Shown in pieces: positions 1 to 8,050 of a stretch of 32,654 bases of DNA. The notes under the pieces are model-generated. The model had not been told where the DNA came from. It worked only from the letters and a program-made list of their open reading frames with translations, and made no database searches. The position numbers and the translations under genes are program-made. This stretch comes from Solirubrobacterales bacterium (GTDB lineage Bacteria; Actinomycetota; Thermoleophilia; Solirubrobacterales; Solirubrobacteraceae), in contig DAHUYL010000020.1 of NCBI GenBank assembly GCA_027315255.1, forward strand, positions 1 to 32,654, in the 5' to 3' direction. Every line of letters begins with the position of its first letter. Position 1 is the first letter of the stretch.

Positions 1-618
1 GAGGACCGCCGTCGTCTGGCAGCAGCCGGACACGAGGCTCATGTCGTGGTCGACGAGGATCGTCAGCGCGCCCGTGTGCTCGGGGATCGCGCGGATCACG
101 CCCGCCAGGTGCTCGGTCTCCTCGTCGGGAAGCCCGGCCGCTGGCTCGTCGAGCAGGATCAGGCGGGGGTTGCCGACACTGGCGCGGGCGATCTCGACGA
201 GCCGGCGCTGGCCGGCGCCGAGCGTCCCCACGCGAGCCTGTGGAGCGGTCAGCCCGACGAACTCGATCGCGTCGAGCACGTCCCGGCGGCGCGTCTGCGC
301 CGGCGCGCCCGAGTGCTCGTGGACGACCGCGACGTTGTCGTAGACGGTCAGGTCCTCGATCGCCTGCTCGGTCTGGAAGGTGCGCCTCACTCCCCAGCGG
401 GCGCGCCGGAAGTGGACGATCGACAGGAGATCCTCGCCGAACGCCGCGACCGTGCCGGAGACGGGCTTGACGAAACCCGACAGGACGTTGAAGAAGGTCG
501 TCTTGCCGGCGCCGTTCGGTCCGATCAACCCGCAGGTGCCCGCGCCGAAGGTGACGCTGACGCCGTCGAGCGGGGTGACACCGCCGAAGCGGACGGTGAG
601 ATCGGTGACGTCGATCAC
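1..618 (-). CDS. livG: Branched-chain amino acid-type ABC transporter ATP-binding protein (LivG), C-terminus off the left edge
   Basis: This is the cytoplasmic ATPase subunit of a Liv/HAAT-type importer, which hydrolyses ATP to drive the two permeases encoded just upstream. The 206 visible residues contain, in order, a Walker A loop (GPNGAGKT, about residue 31), the Q-loop region (RTFQTEQAIEDLTVYDNV), an ABC signature in the form LGAGQRRLVEIARA, Walker B LILLDEPAAGL and the H-loop DHD. The signature has GAGQ where LSGGQ is usual, as is common in LivG. The start is GTG at 618, whose last two bases and the next A form the stop of livM (GTGA, 4-base overlap), so translation is probably coupled. 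The window edge removes the last part of the protein, and a livF partner may lie beyond it. The transported substrate cannot be read from this subunit. Confidence 0.93.
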   Translation of the reverse strand, partial: MIDVTDLTVRFGGVTPLDGVSVTFGAGTCGLIGPNGAGKTTFFNVLSGFVKPVSGTVAAFGEDLLSIVHFRRARWGVRRTFQTEQAIEDLTVYDNVAVVHEHSGAPAQTRRRDVLDAIEFVGLTAPQARVGTLGAGQRRLVEIARASVGNPRLILLDEPAAGLPDEETEHLAGVIRAIPEHTGALTILVDHDMSLVSGCCQTTAVL

Positions 619-1757
619 GATGTGCCACCGGCCTGGGGCGCGGGACGAACCAGTCGGCGGATCAACCGGAACAGCCGTGCGAGGTCCTTCGGCAGCTGGT
701 CGGCGATCCCGGCGGGCGCGGTCGCCAGCACCTGCAGCACGCCGACGCCGAACAGGATGATCAGCCAGTCGGAGTTGACGCCGATGTTCTGCAGGAACTG
801 CGGCAGGAACTGCATCAGGATCGCCGCGATCACCGCGCCCCACATGTTGAACACGCCGCCCATCAGCACGACCGCCAGCAGCGTGATGTTGTCCTGCGTC
901 TGGAAGTTGATCGAATACAGGTACTTGTCGGCCCCGGCCAGCAGCCCGCCGGCGACGCCGGTGATGAAGGCCGCCAGCGCGACCGCCCACAGCTTGTACA
1001 GAGTCGTGTTGATCCCCGCCGCCAGCGCCGCGAACTCGCTCTGGCGGATCGACACCCAGGCGCGTCCGGGGCGCGTGCGCAGGTGCACCAGCACCAGCAG
1101 GAACATCAGCGCGGCGACGATCACCGAGTAGCGGAAGAAGGCCGGGTCGGACGTTGCGATCCCGGGACGACGGATCGGCGGGATGTGCAGGGAGGCGCCG
1201 TTGTAGCCGAGGAAGCCGGTGCCGCCGTTGGGGAAGTTGGTGCTCGCCAGCACGACCGTGATCGCGCCCGCCAGCATCAGCGTGATCAGCGCCAGGTACA
1301 GCCCGCTCAGCCGCAGCGCGGGGAGGCCGACGAGCGTGCCCAGCACCATCGTGATCAGCCCCGAGCACAGCAGCACCAACTCGAACGGCATCGAGCTCGC
1401 GAACAGCAGGCGGGCGCCGACCCAGGCGCCGAGCGCCAGCACCGCCGCCTGGCCCAGCGACACCATCCCGACGCGCCCGACCAGCAGCCCGAGGCCGAGC
1501 GTGACGATCGCGTAGATCGCCGTCTGGGTCGAGGCGTCGATGTAGTACAGGCTGAGCAGCGAGGGCAGCCCGAACAGCACGAACAGCAGCAGCGCGGCGA
1601 TCACCGCCGCGCGAATCAGGTCCGCCACCGTCAGCCCCTGCAGCCGGCCGGCGAGCCCCCCGCCGGCCGGCTGCTTACCCCCCGGAGGTTGCTCCACCGC
1701 CGCCGGCGCGCCTGCTGCTGCCTGGCCCCCGACGGCGGTGTCGTGTACCTCCGCCAC
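615..1757 (-). CDS. livM: Branched-chain amino acid-type ABC transporter permease LivM
   Basis: This 380-residue integral membrane permease is one half of the translocation channel of the Liv-type importer. A charged, Ala/Gly/Pro-rich cytoplasmic N-terminus of about 45 residues precedes the first membrane helix (about residues 48-72). Family landmarks are VGMVSLGQAAVLALGAW (the LivM 'GxxSLGHAAF' region) and LRLSGLYLALITLMLA. A long hydrophilic loop containing NFPNGGTGFLGYNG follows, then further helices up to about residue 350. The start is GTG at 1757, three bases after the livH stop. The stop overlaps the livG start by four bases. Gene order, strand and spacing make binding protein, livH, livM and livG one transport operon. 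Confidence 0.93.
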   Translation of the reverse strand: MAEVHDTAVGGQAAAGAPAAVEQPPGGKQPAGGGLAGRLQGLTVADLIRAAVIAALLLFVLFGLPSLLSLYYIDASTQTAIYAIVTLGLGLLVGRVGMVSLGQAAVLALGAWVGARLLFASSMPFELVLLCSGLITMVLGTLVGLPALRLSGLYLALITLMLAGAITVVLASTNFPNGGTGFLGYNGASLHIPPIRRPGIATSDPAFFRYSVIVAALMFLLVLVHLRTRPGRAWVSIRQSEFAALAAGINTTLYKLWAVALAAFITGVAGGLLAGADKYLYSINFQTQDNITLLAVVLMGGVFNMWGAVIAAILMQFLPQFLQNIGVNSDWLIILFGVGVLQVLATAPAGIADQLPKDLARLFRLIRRLVRPAPQAGGTS

Positions 1758-1760
1758 CGG

Positions 1761-2657
1761 TCACACCCCCTGCCGCGTCATGCTGATCGTGCGGCGGCGG
1801 TTGACCCACAGAAGTGCGATCACCGCGAGCACGAACGGCGTCATGTCGCGGTAGTTGGTCAGCGACTGGATCGGGGTGATCATCGAGTCGACGGTACCGA
1901 TCACGATCGCCGCCAGGAAGGCCACCGTGATCGACTGAAGTCGCGCGATCAGCGCCGCCGCCAGCGAGGAGATCACCAGGAACGTCAACGTCGTCGGATC
2001 GAGTGCGACCAGATCTGCGAGGATCACCCCGGCGATCCCCGACAGCACGCCGCAGCCGAACCAGGCGCTCGCCTCGACGCGGCGGACCGGCACCCCGAGC
2101 GTGGCGGTGATCTCGCGGTCGTCTGCCATCGCGCGCATCGCCGTGCCGAGCTTCGTGAAGCGCAGGAAGGCACCGGTGACGACCGTGATCGCCACTCCGA
2201 CGCCGAGGCCGATCACGTCGGTCCAGGTCACCTGCACCTGGCCGATCATGAACCCGCCGGTGTCGGTCGGCAGCGAGATCGAGCGCGACTGGCCGCCGCT
2301 CGACGGCCACAGGATGTCCATGAACCCGAGCAGGATCAGCGTCAGCCCGAGCGTCGCCGCGGCCTTGACGAGCGGGTCCCGGTGGGCGAGCGCGGGCCCG
2401 AAGATCATTCCGTAGAGCAGCGTCAGCACCCCGCCGAACAGGACGCAGACGAGGTAGGCGAGCCACTCGTTCCAGCCGGAGCTGTTGATCAGCTGCCACG
2501 AGATCAGGGCGCCGAACGCGCCGATCGCCCCGAAGGCCAGGTTCAGCACGCCCGTCGCGCGGTACAGCACGACCATCCCGACTCCGGACAACGCGTACAC
2601 GCCGCCCAGGGCCAGTCCGGTGATGAGGAACGGCTGAAAGTCTGTCCAACTTGGCAT
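1761..2657 (-). CDS. livH: Branched-chain amino acid-type ABC transporter permease LivH
   Basis: This 298-residue membrane permease pairs with LivM to form the channel. The N-terminal signature GLALGGVYALSGVGMVVLYRA followed by GVLNLAFGAIGAFGALISW matches the LivH family pattern (GxxxGxxYALxAxG...GxxNFAHG). About eight hydrophobic segments are visible. It ends with an Arg-rich cytoplasmic tail (NRRRTISMTRQGV). The ATG at 2657 has a GGGAG element about 13 bases upstream. The 72-base gap to the preceding binding-protein gene holds no obvious terminator or promoter, so the genes are probably co-transcribed. Confidence 0.93.
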   Translation of the reverse strand: MPSWTDFQPFLITGLALGGVYALSGVGMVVLYRATGVLNLAFGAIGAFGALISWQLINSSGWNEWLAYLVCVLFGGVLTLLYGMIFGPALAHRDPLVKAAATLGLTLILLGFMDILWPSSGGQSRSISLPTDTGGFMIGQVQVTWTDVIGLGVGVAITVVTGAFLRFTKLGTAMRAMADDREITATLGVPVRRVEASAWFGCGVLSGIAGVILADLVALDPTTLTFLVISSLAAALIARLQSITVAFLAAIVIGTVDSMITPIQSLTNYRDMTPFVLAVIALLWVNRRRTISMTRQGV

Positions 2658-2729
2658 CGGTCGGTTCGGCTCCCTGATTGCTCGTGACTGCTCAGCTCTG
2701 CGCTGTGCTACCTATCCGCGGCCGCGGCG

Positions 2730-4046
2730 TCAGCCGCCTGCTGCCTTCCGGTAGGCGGCGATTCCCGGGTCGTCCGCGGAGATCGGCGTGCATCCTTGCG
2801 CGATCAGCATCTGACCGTTCTTCGGGGTCACCGTGTAGTCGACGTTGTTGGCGATATGGAGCTTGTACGGGCCGTACGTCCATGGCCTGCACAGCATCCC
2901 GGTGTTGTAGTTCTTCACCGCTTCGAACGCCGCGTTGACGCTCTTGACCGTGTACGCGCCCTTGACCGACTCGAGCGCGTGGGTCGCGATCTCGCCGATC
3001 GTGAAGCCCATCTGGCTGAAGCTGCCGATCCCGCCGGACACGCTCGACCCGTACTGCTTGAGGATCGCCTTGTACAGCTGGACCGTCGGGCTGTTGTTGC
3101 CGTCGACCGGCGTCAGCTCGGCATTGACGTAGAAGTGACCCTGCCACGCCGGCCCCAGCGCCTTCGCCAGGAAGTCGGTGTTGCACGGCGTCGAGCAGGC
3201 CCACATCTTGACCTTGTTCTCGAGGCCGAGCTTCTGCGCGGCCTGGAGGATCACGAGCGCCTCGGGCGGGGTGAAGTTCAGCACCACGGCGCCGTTCGGC
3301 CCCGCGTCCTGGGTCTCCTTGATCGCGACCGAGTTCGCGTCCGTGATCGGCACGTTCTCGGTCAGCTGCGTCAGCGACACGCCGTGCGCCTTGGCGATCG
3401 CCGCGACCCCGCCGACGTTGTACGCGGTGCCGGGCACGTTCGACTGATCGAACACGATCTTCTTGATGCCGCGGCTGATCGCGTACTGCGCAGCGCCGTC
3501 GGAGCTGTACCGCGGTCCCATGTTGACGTCCGCGTAGTTCGGCGTCGAGTAGCACTCGGGCGCGATCCCGGCGGCGATCACCTTGAAGCCGATCGACTGG
3601 ACGTACTTGTAGTCGACGGAGCATTCGATGATGTCCGTGTTCCCGACCATCCCGAGCACGTGGTCGGTCGTGACCAGCTGCTTTGCGTCGGCGGCGATCT
3701 GTGCCGGGTTGGTGGCGTCGGTCAGCATGTGCAGCACGATCGGGTGACCGCCCACGCCGCCGTTGGCGTTGACGCACGCGAAGTACGCGGCCGCCATGTT
3801 CGAGATGTCGGTGAAATCCGTCCCGGGCTGCTTCGTGTTGATCGCGCCGAGGTTGATCGGCGAGCCGGTCGCCTTGACGCCCGGCTTGGGGCCGCACGAC
3901 GACGTCGCGCTCGCACTGCGAGCGACGGCGTGGCCGGTGCTGGCCTGGCTGGCGCTGCTCAGCGCGAACGCCAGGGCGAGCGCCCCGGCGATCGTGGTCA
4001 GCGCGACGCCCAGCCTCACGGATGTACCGTGCAGGTAGCTCCTCAC
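2730..4046 (-). CDS. ABC transporter substrate-binding protein (Liv/HAAT family, type 1 periplasmic fold)
   Basis: This 438-residue secreted binding protein captures the substrate outside the membrane and delivers it to LivHM. The N-terminus has basic residues, a hydrophobic core at about 12-30 and Ala-rich cleavage options near residue 36-45, so it is a signal peptide. No convincing lipobox precedes the Cys in SATSSCGPKP. The mature part follows the LivJ-like pattern: INLGAINTKQPGTDFTDISN, a NANGGVGGHPI turn, and repeated 'AAxAxGV' segments of the second lobe. Several Cys residues (CSVDY, ECYS, CSTPCN, CRPW) could form exported disulfides. The start is GTG at 4046 behind a very strong AAGGAGGAGGAG Shine-Dalgarno, which suggests high expression. 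The ligand is unknown. Adjacent E1-type ketoacid enzymes hint at an organic or amino acid, but only by proximity. Confidence 0.92.
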   Translation of the reverse strand: MRSYLHGTSVRLGVALTTIAGALALAFALSSASQASTGHAVARSASATSSCGPKPGVKATGSPINLGAINTKQPGTDFTDISNMAAAYFACVNANGGVGGHPIVLHMLTDATNPAQIAADAKQLVTTDHVLGMVGNTDIIECSVDYKYVQSIGFKVIAAGIAPECYSTPNYADVNMGPRYSSDGAAQYAISRGIKKIVFDQSNVPGTAYNVGGVAAIAKAHGVSLTQLTENVPITDANSVAIKETQDAGPNGAVVLNFTPPEALVILQAAQKLGLENKVKMWACSTPCNTDFLAKALGPAWQGHFYVNAELTPVDGNNSPTVQLYKAILKQYGSSVSGGIGSFSQMGFTIGEIATHALESVKGAYTVKSVNAAFEAVKNYNTGMLCRPWTYGPYKLHIANNVDYTVTPKNGQMLIAQGCTPISADDPGIAAYRKAAGG

Positions 4047-4108
4047 GTTGGTCTCCTCCTCCTTGTGAAGGGAATGCCCCAGGGGTGAATCGTGGTCGGG
4101 GCGGGGCC

Positions 4109-4138
4109 ATGATAATCCGACCTACGGCTGTATGCAAG
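4109..4138 (-). promoter_or_regulatory. Promoter of the transport operon with its -35 inside a GntR-type operator
   Basis: Read on the minus strand, TTGCAT (4137-4132), a 17-base spacer and TATCAT (4114-4109) form a good sigma70-type promoter for the binding-protein gene. On the plus strand, CTGTATGCAAG at 4128-4138 covers the -35 box. It closely resembles the TTGTATACAA-like dyads bound by FadR/FCD GntR proteins. A perfect relative lies at 4212-4223. Seen directly: the boxes, spacing and dyad. Inferred: control by the divergent regulator. Confidence 0.6.
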
Positions 4139-4164
4139 TCGCCCGATGCGCGCCCGCGACATTC

Positions 4165-4193
4165 TTGTGGTCGCTTTAGATTGCGGGTAGACG
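4165..4193 (+). promoter_or_regulatory. Possible promoter of the divergent GntR gene
   Basis: TTGTGG (4165-4170), 17 bases, then TAGACG (4188-4193) could be -35 and -10 boxes. Transcription would begin near 4200, just before the palindrome at 4212-4223. The -10 box is weak, so this is only a candidate. Confidence 0.3.
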
Positions 4194-4211
4194 AGCGTGC
4201 TCAGACCGGCT

Positions 4212-4223
4212 CTTGCATGCAAG
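4212..4223. promoter_or_regulatory. Perfect 12-bp palindrome, candidate GntR operator
   Basis: CTTGCATGCAAG is a perfect 12-base palindrome of the kind recognised by FCD/FadR-type GntR dimers. It shares ATGCAAGT with the imperfect dyad at 4128-4138, 84 bases away. It overlaps the upstream ATG candidate (4217) of the GntR gene and would lie just downstream of the candidate promoter at 4165-4193, a position suited to autorepression. Confidence 0.55.
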
Positions 4224-5053
4224 TGTTGTCGCGGGATAAGCTGCTCGCGCGGATGCCCCGGAACGCAAATCGCAACCGCATAACCCACGCCGTGCTGAGC
4301 TTGCGCGAGCTGATCCTCAGCGGCGAGTTCGAGCCGGGCGAGCGGCTGTCGGAGCTCCCGCTGGTAGCTCGGCTCGGGGTCTCGCGGACACCGGTGCGGC
4401 TGGCGCTGGCGGCGCTCGAGCACGAGGGCCTGCTGCGGCGCCTGGCGGCCGGCGGGTACGTCGTGCGCGAGTTCAGCGAGGCCGACATCCGCGACGCGAT
4501 CGAGCTGCGGGGCGTGCTCGAGGGCACCGCCGCGCGGTTCGCGGCCGAGCGCGGCACGAGCGCCGCCGACCGCCGGGCGCTGCGCGCGATCAACGAGCAG
4601 ATCGCCGAGCTCGTGCACCGTGCCGACTACGAGTCGTTCGAACGCTACCTCCAGCTCAACGGCCGCTTCCACGACCGGCTGGTGAAGGTCGCGGGCAGCG
4701 CGATCCTCGAGCGCTCGCTGCGGTCGGTCGAGGCGCTGCCGTTCGCCTCGCCGAACGCGATGGTGCTCGCCCATGCCGAGCTGCGCGACTCGCGCGACAT
4801 CCTGATCGTCGCGCACCGCCAGCACGACGCGCTGATCGACGCGATCGAGCGTCACCAGGGCGCCCGCGCCGAGAGCCTCGCGCGCGAGCACGCGCTGCTG
4901 GCGGCGACCAACCTCGAGATCGCCGCCCAGCACCGGGAGCTCGTGCTCAGCCGGGTGCCCGGCGCCTCGCTGGTGGCGCTCGACGGCGATGGTCACCATC
5001 CGCCACCCCCGGCCGCGGCGACCGCGCCCAGCTCCTCGCAACCCTCCCACTGA
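4217..5053 (+). CDS. GntR family transcriptional regulator, FadR/FCD subfamily
   Basis: This is a DNA-binding regulator responding to a small carboxylate. From ATG 4217 it has 278 residues. A winged helix-turn-helix (about residues 20-88) carries the GntR hallmarks LRELILSGEFEPGERLSE, LARLGVSRTPVRLALAALEHEGLL and GGYVVREFSEADI. The C-terminal all-helical FCD ligand domain shows IRDAIELRGVLEGTAARFAA, the metal-region FHDRLVKVAGS and the HRQHDALIDAIERH segment. ATG 4253 (266 residues) is an equally possible start; neither has a clear Shine-Dalgarno. The first ATG lies within a perfect palindrome that is probably its own operator, which slightly favours 4253. The last about 30 residues are a Pro/Ala/Ser-rich tail, and the final 61 bases overlap the convergent E1-beta gene. 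It probably controls the divergent importer, perhaps also the E1 genes. Confidence 0.88.
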   Translation: MQVLSRDKLLARMPRNANRNRITHAVLSLRELILSGEFEPGERLSELPLVARLGVSRTPVRLALAALEHEGLLRRLAAGGYVVREFSEADIRDAIELRGVLEGTAARFAAERGTSAADRRALRAINEQIAELVHRADYESFERYLQLNGRFHDRLVKVAGSAILERSLRSVEALPFASPNAMVLAHAELRDSRDILIVAHRQHDALIDAIERHQGARAESLAREHALLAATNLEIAAQHRELVLSRVPGASLVALDGDGHHPPPPAAATAPSSSQPSH

Positions 5054-6018
5054 AGCGCGCTGCGCGCCGCACGCACGATCTCGTTCGCGCCGGGACGGTA
5101 GGCGTCCTCCAGGCCGGCGCTCGCCGGCACCGGTGTGAACGGCGCCCCGACGCGGTGGATCGGTGCCTCGAGGTAGTCGAACGCCGCCGCCTGGAGCTGG
5201 GCGGCGAGCTCGGCGCCGAAGCCGCCGATCCGCACGGCCTCGTGAGCGACGACCGCCCGGCCGGTGCGCTTGACCGACTGCGCCAGCGGCTCGAGATCGA
5301 GCGGCTGGAGTGTGCGCGGGTCGAGCACCTCGGCTTCGACGCCCTCGGCCGCGAGCTGCTCGGCGGCCTCGAGCGCGCCGTCGACGAGGCGGGAGGTGGC
5401 GACGATCGTGACGTCACGCCCCTCGCGCAGCCGCCGAGCGACGCCCAGCGGGATCGGCTCGAGCGCGTTGGGCACCTGCTCGCGGCGGTAGTACAGCGCC
5501 TTGTTCTCGACGACGACCACGGGCCCGGGGTCGGCGATCGCGCTCAGCAGCAGCCCCGCGGCGTCCGTCGCGCACGACGGCATCGCCACCTTCAGTCCAG
5601 GCACGTGGGTGAGCCACGCCTCGAGGCTCTGCGAGTGCTGCGCGGCGGCGCGGCCGCCGGTGCCGCCCTGGGTGCGCAGCACGAGCGGTGCGCTCAGCTG
5701 CCCGCCGCTCATGAAGTGGGCCTTGGCCGCCTGGTTGACGAGCTGGTCGAGCGCGAGCGTGATGAAGTCGATGAACATGATCTCGACGACCGGCCGCAGC
5801 CCCGCCTGTGCGGCGCCGACCGCGACGCCGCACACGGCGCTCTCGCTGATCGGGGTGTTGCGCACGCGCTCGCGGCCGAACTCCTGCGCCAGTCCTTCGG
5901 TCGCCAGGTAGGGACCGCCCTCGGCGACGTCCTCGCCGAGCACGATCACGCGCGGGTCGGCGCGCATCGCCTGCGCGAGCGCGGCGCGGATCGCCTCGAC
6001 GTAGCTGAGCGTCCTCAC
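4993..6018 (-). CDS. Thiamine-dependent 2-oxoacid/acetoin dehydrogenase E1 beta subunit, second pair
   Basis: This 341-residue subunit completes, with the preceding alpha gene, a heterotetrameric E1 that decarboxylates a 2-oxo acid (or cleaves acetoin) on thiamine diphosphate. Visible E1-beta motifs are VLGEDVAEGG (Glu29), the thiamine-contacting TPISE, AAQHSQSLEAW with the active-site His, PGLKVAMPSCATDAAGLL, VVVENKALYYRREQVP, and the C-terminal transketolase half with DVTIVATSRLVDGALEAA and EVLDPRTLQPLD. The start is GTG at 6018, in a 4-base GTGA overlap with the alpha stop. No E2 or E3 gene is in the window, so the acyl acceptor is unknown. The 3' end overlaps the convergent GntR gene by 61 bases, producing a Gly/Ala-rich tail after SALQWEG. 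Confidence 0.9.
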   Translation of the reverse strand: MRTLSYVEAIRAALAQAMRADPRVIVLGEDVAEGGPYLATEGLAQEFGRERVRNTPISESAVCGVAVGAAQAGLRPVVEIMFIDFITLALDQLVNQAAKAHFMSGGQLSAPLVLRTQGGTGGRAAAQHSQSLEAWLTHVPGLKVAMPSCATDAAGLLLSAIADPGPVVVVENKALYYRREQVPNALEPIPLGVARRLREGRDVTIVATSRLVDGALEAAEQLAAEGVEAEVLDPRTLQPLDLEPLAQSVKRTGRAVVAHEAVRIGGFGAELAAQLQAAAFDYLEAPIHRVGAPFTPVPASAGLEDAYRPGANEIVRAARSALQWEGCEELGAVAAAGGGGW

Positions 6019-7058
6019 CGCGGCGGCGCTCCGTCCGGCGCGGCTGCGTAGACGAGTGCGGCGGCCTGTGCGGCGGTCGGCGGTGGGCTCTGGCGCGCGT
6101 ACGCGAGCGCCTGTTCGACCTCGGCGGTCGCGTCGCGTTCGAGCTGCTGCGCCTGCGCTGCGCTGAGCCACCCTTCGGCGCGGCCCCGCTCCTGCCAGCG
6201 GGCGAGCGGGTCCTTCGCGCTCCACTGCGCCTCGGCCTGCTCGTCGCGGTACTGCTGCTGGTCGCCCTCGTAGTGACCACGGCGGCGATGCGTCAGGCAC
6301 TCGAGCAGGAACGGCCCCTCGCCCATCCGCGCTTGCTCGAGGTAGGCGGCGAACTTGTCGTGGACCGCCGCGACATCGCTGCCGTCGACGGTCGCGCGGG
6401 CGAACCCGTACGGCGAGACCACGTCGGCGACGCTCGCGACGGTGGTGTGCTCGGCCCGGGAGGTGAACTCGGCCATGCCGTTGTTCTCGCAGACGAAGAT
6501 CAGCGGCAGCTCCCACAGCGCCGCGAGGTTGACCGTCTCGTGGAAGTGCCCGGCCTGCACGGCACCGTCGCCGAAGAACACGACCGTGACGGCGTCCGAG
6601 CCGGCGAGCCGCTTGGCGAGCGCGTCACCGGCGGCGAGCGGGAGGTTGCCGCCGACGACGCCGGTCGCGCCCATCAGCCCGCGGGTTGCATCGACCAGGT
6701 GCATCGACCCGCCGAGCCCGCGACACAGGCCGCCGGAGCGGCCCATCAGCTCGGCCAGCGTCTGCGCCATCGGCGCGCCCTTCGCGAGCGCGTGGCCGTG
6801 GGCACGGTGGCCGCTGTAGACGGCGTCGTCGTCGCGCAGCTGACCGCAGACCGTGGCCGCAACTCCCTCGCCGCCGATCGACAGGTGCACGAGCCCCTGG
6901 ATCTGGAGGCTCTTGTGCAGCTGCGCGATGCGCTCCTCGAAGCAGCGGATCCGCCAGATCGTGCGCAGCAGCGCCACCGCGGTGTCAGGCGGGATCGCCG
7001 GCGGGCGCGGCTTACCGGCACGCGCCCGCCGGACCGCAGCGCTCCCGGCTCCGGTCAC
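6015..7058 (-). CDS. Thiamine-dependent 2-oxoacid/acetoin dehydrogenase E1 alpha subunit, second pair
   Basis: This 347-residue alpha subunit binds thiamine diphosphate and Mg2+ at the interface with the beta subunit encoded next. Landmarks are IRCFEERIAQLHKSLQIQG, YSGHRAHGHALAKG, GLGGSMHLVDATRGLMGATGVVG (the family's GGSMH loop), and the thiamine motif GDGAVQAGHFHETVNLAALWELPLIFVCENN. RRRGHYEGDQQQYR lies near the C-terminus. The start is GTG at 7058, overlapping the stop of the previous beta gene by four bases. It is clearly diverged from the alpha gene at 8051-9073, so this is an old duplication or two enzymes of different specificity, not a recent repeat. The motif set is closest to acetoin dehydrogenase or pyruvate dehydrogenase alpha; the substrate is not determined. 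Confidence 0.9.
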   Translation of the reverse strand: MTGAGSAAVRRARAGKPRPPAIPPDTAVALLRTIWRIRCFEERIAQLHKSLQIQGLVHLSIGGEGVAATVCGQLRDDDAVYSGHRAHGHALAKGAPMAQTLAELMGRSGGLCRGLGGSMHLVDATRGLMGATGVVGGNLPLAAGDALAKRLAGSDAVTVVFFGDGAVQAGHFHETVNLAALWELPLIFVCENNGMAEFTSRAEHTTVASVADVVSPYGFARATVDGSDVAAVHDKFAAYLEQARMGEGPFLLECLTHRRRGHYEGDQQQYRDEQAEAQWSAKDPLARWQERGRAEGWLSAAQAQQLERDATAEVEQALAYARQSPPPTAAQAAALVYAAAPDGAPPR

Positions 7059-8035
7059 GCGGCGACCGGCGCGGCGCCGACCACCTGCCGCGCCGCGTCG
7101 GCGATCTTGTGCTCGTCCGGCAGCACGTACGCCTCCATCGGCTGGCTGTACGGGATCGTCGCGTCGAGCGCGGTGACGAGCTTGACCGGCGCCTTCAGGT
7201 AGCCGAATCCGTGCTCGGCGACCTCGGCGGCGATGAACGACGCCGCCGATGCGTGGCGCGTGGCCTGGTCGGCGAGCACCAGGTGTCCGGTCTTCTCGAC
7301 CGAGGACAGGATCGCCGGCAGGTCGAGCGGCTGCAGCGTCCGCGGATCGATCACCTCCGCCTCGATCCCCTCCTGCGCGAGCAGCTCGGCGGCCTGAAGC
7401 GCCTTGCCGACGGTCCAGCCGGTCGCGACGATCGTGACATCGGAGCCGGTGCGCCGGACCGACGCCTCGCCGAACGGAACCAGGTACTCGCCCTCGGGCA
7501 CGTCGCCGTGCTCGAGCACCAGCAGGTAGTGGATGAAGTAGCAGACGGGATTGTCGTCGCGGATCGCGGTCGCGAGCAGGCCCTTGGCGTCGGCGGGGGT
7601 GGACGGCAAGGCCACCTTCAGCCCCGGGATCCCGCAGAACATGTTGTAGATCGAGCCCGTGTGCTGGCCGGCCCAACCCGCCGTGAACCCGTAGCCGGCC
7701 TTGAACACGACCGGGACCTTGACCTGGCCGCCGCTCATGTAGCGCAGCCGCGGTGCCTCGTTGACCACCTGGTTCATCGCGACCAGCATGAACTCGGCCA
7801 TCAGCAGCTCGACCACCGGCCGGAACCCGGCGAGCGCGAGGCCGGTCGCCATCCCGATCTCGGCGGTCTCGGAGATCGGCGAGACGCGCACACGGTCGCG
7901 CCCGAACGCCTTGACGAGCGGATCCTCGTCGCTGGGGGCGACGTCCTGGCCGTAGAACACGACGGTCTCGTCGCGCTCCATCTCGAATTGAAGTGCCTCG
8001 TTGACGGCGACGATGTAGGGGATCTCACGGGCCAT
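7055..8035 (-). CDS. Thiamine-dependent dehydrogenase E1 beta subunit, first pair, with Gln in the GE(D/E)V motif
   Basis: This 326-residue E1 beta partners the alpha subunit encoded 15 bases upstream. It retains the thiamine-contacting Glu of SPISE (residue 56), the His of AGQHTGS, PGLKVALPSTPADAKGLLATAI, and DVTIVATGWTVGKAL with EVIDPRTLQPLDLP. It is unusual in reading YGQDV (Gln30) where most E1 beta proteins, including the second copy here, have GE(D/E)V. By my count that Glu is position 28 of mature human E1 beta, which from memory belongs to the acidic path joining the two active sites. The usual 'NxxLY' segment is also altered, to HYLLVLEHGDVPEGEY. Activity may be conserved but with changed substrate or cooperativity. 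The ATG at 8035 follows AGGAGAGAC. Confidence 0.9.
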   Translation of the reverse strand: MAREIPYIVAVNEALQFEMERDETVVFYGQDVAPSDEDPLVKAFGRDRVRVSPISETAEIGMATGLALAGFRPVVELLMAEFMLVAMNQVVNEAPRLRYMSGGQVKVPVVFKAGYGFTAGWAGQHTGSIYNMFCGIPGLKVALPSTPADAKGLLATAIRDDNPVCYFIHYLLVLEHGDVPEGEYLVPFGEASVRRTGSDVTIVATGWTVGKALQAAELLAQEGIEAEVIDPRTLQPLDLPAILSSVEKTGHLVLADQATRHASAASFIAAEVAEHGFGYLKAPVKLVTALDATIPYSQPMEAYVLPDEHKIADAARQVVGAAPVAA

Positions 8036-8050
8036 GACTGTGTCTCTCCT

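Noticed and set aside
1083-2687. Long open frame (534 codons) opposite the two permease genes
   Set aside because: Gln/Arg/His-rich composition without any domain, exactly antisense to livM and livH; a typical shadow frame of very GC-rich DNA.
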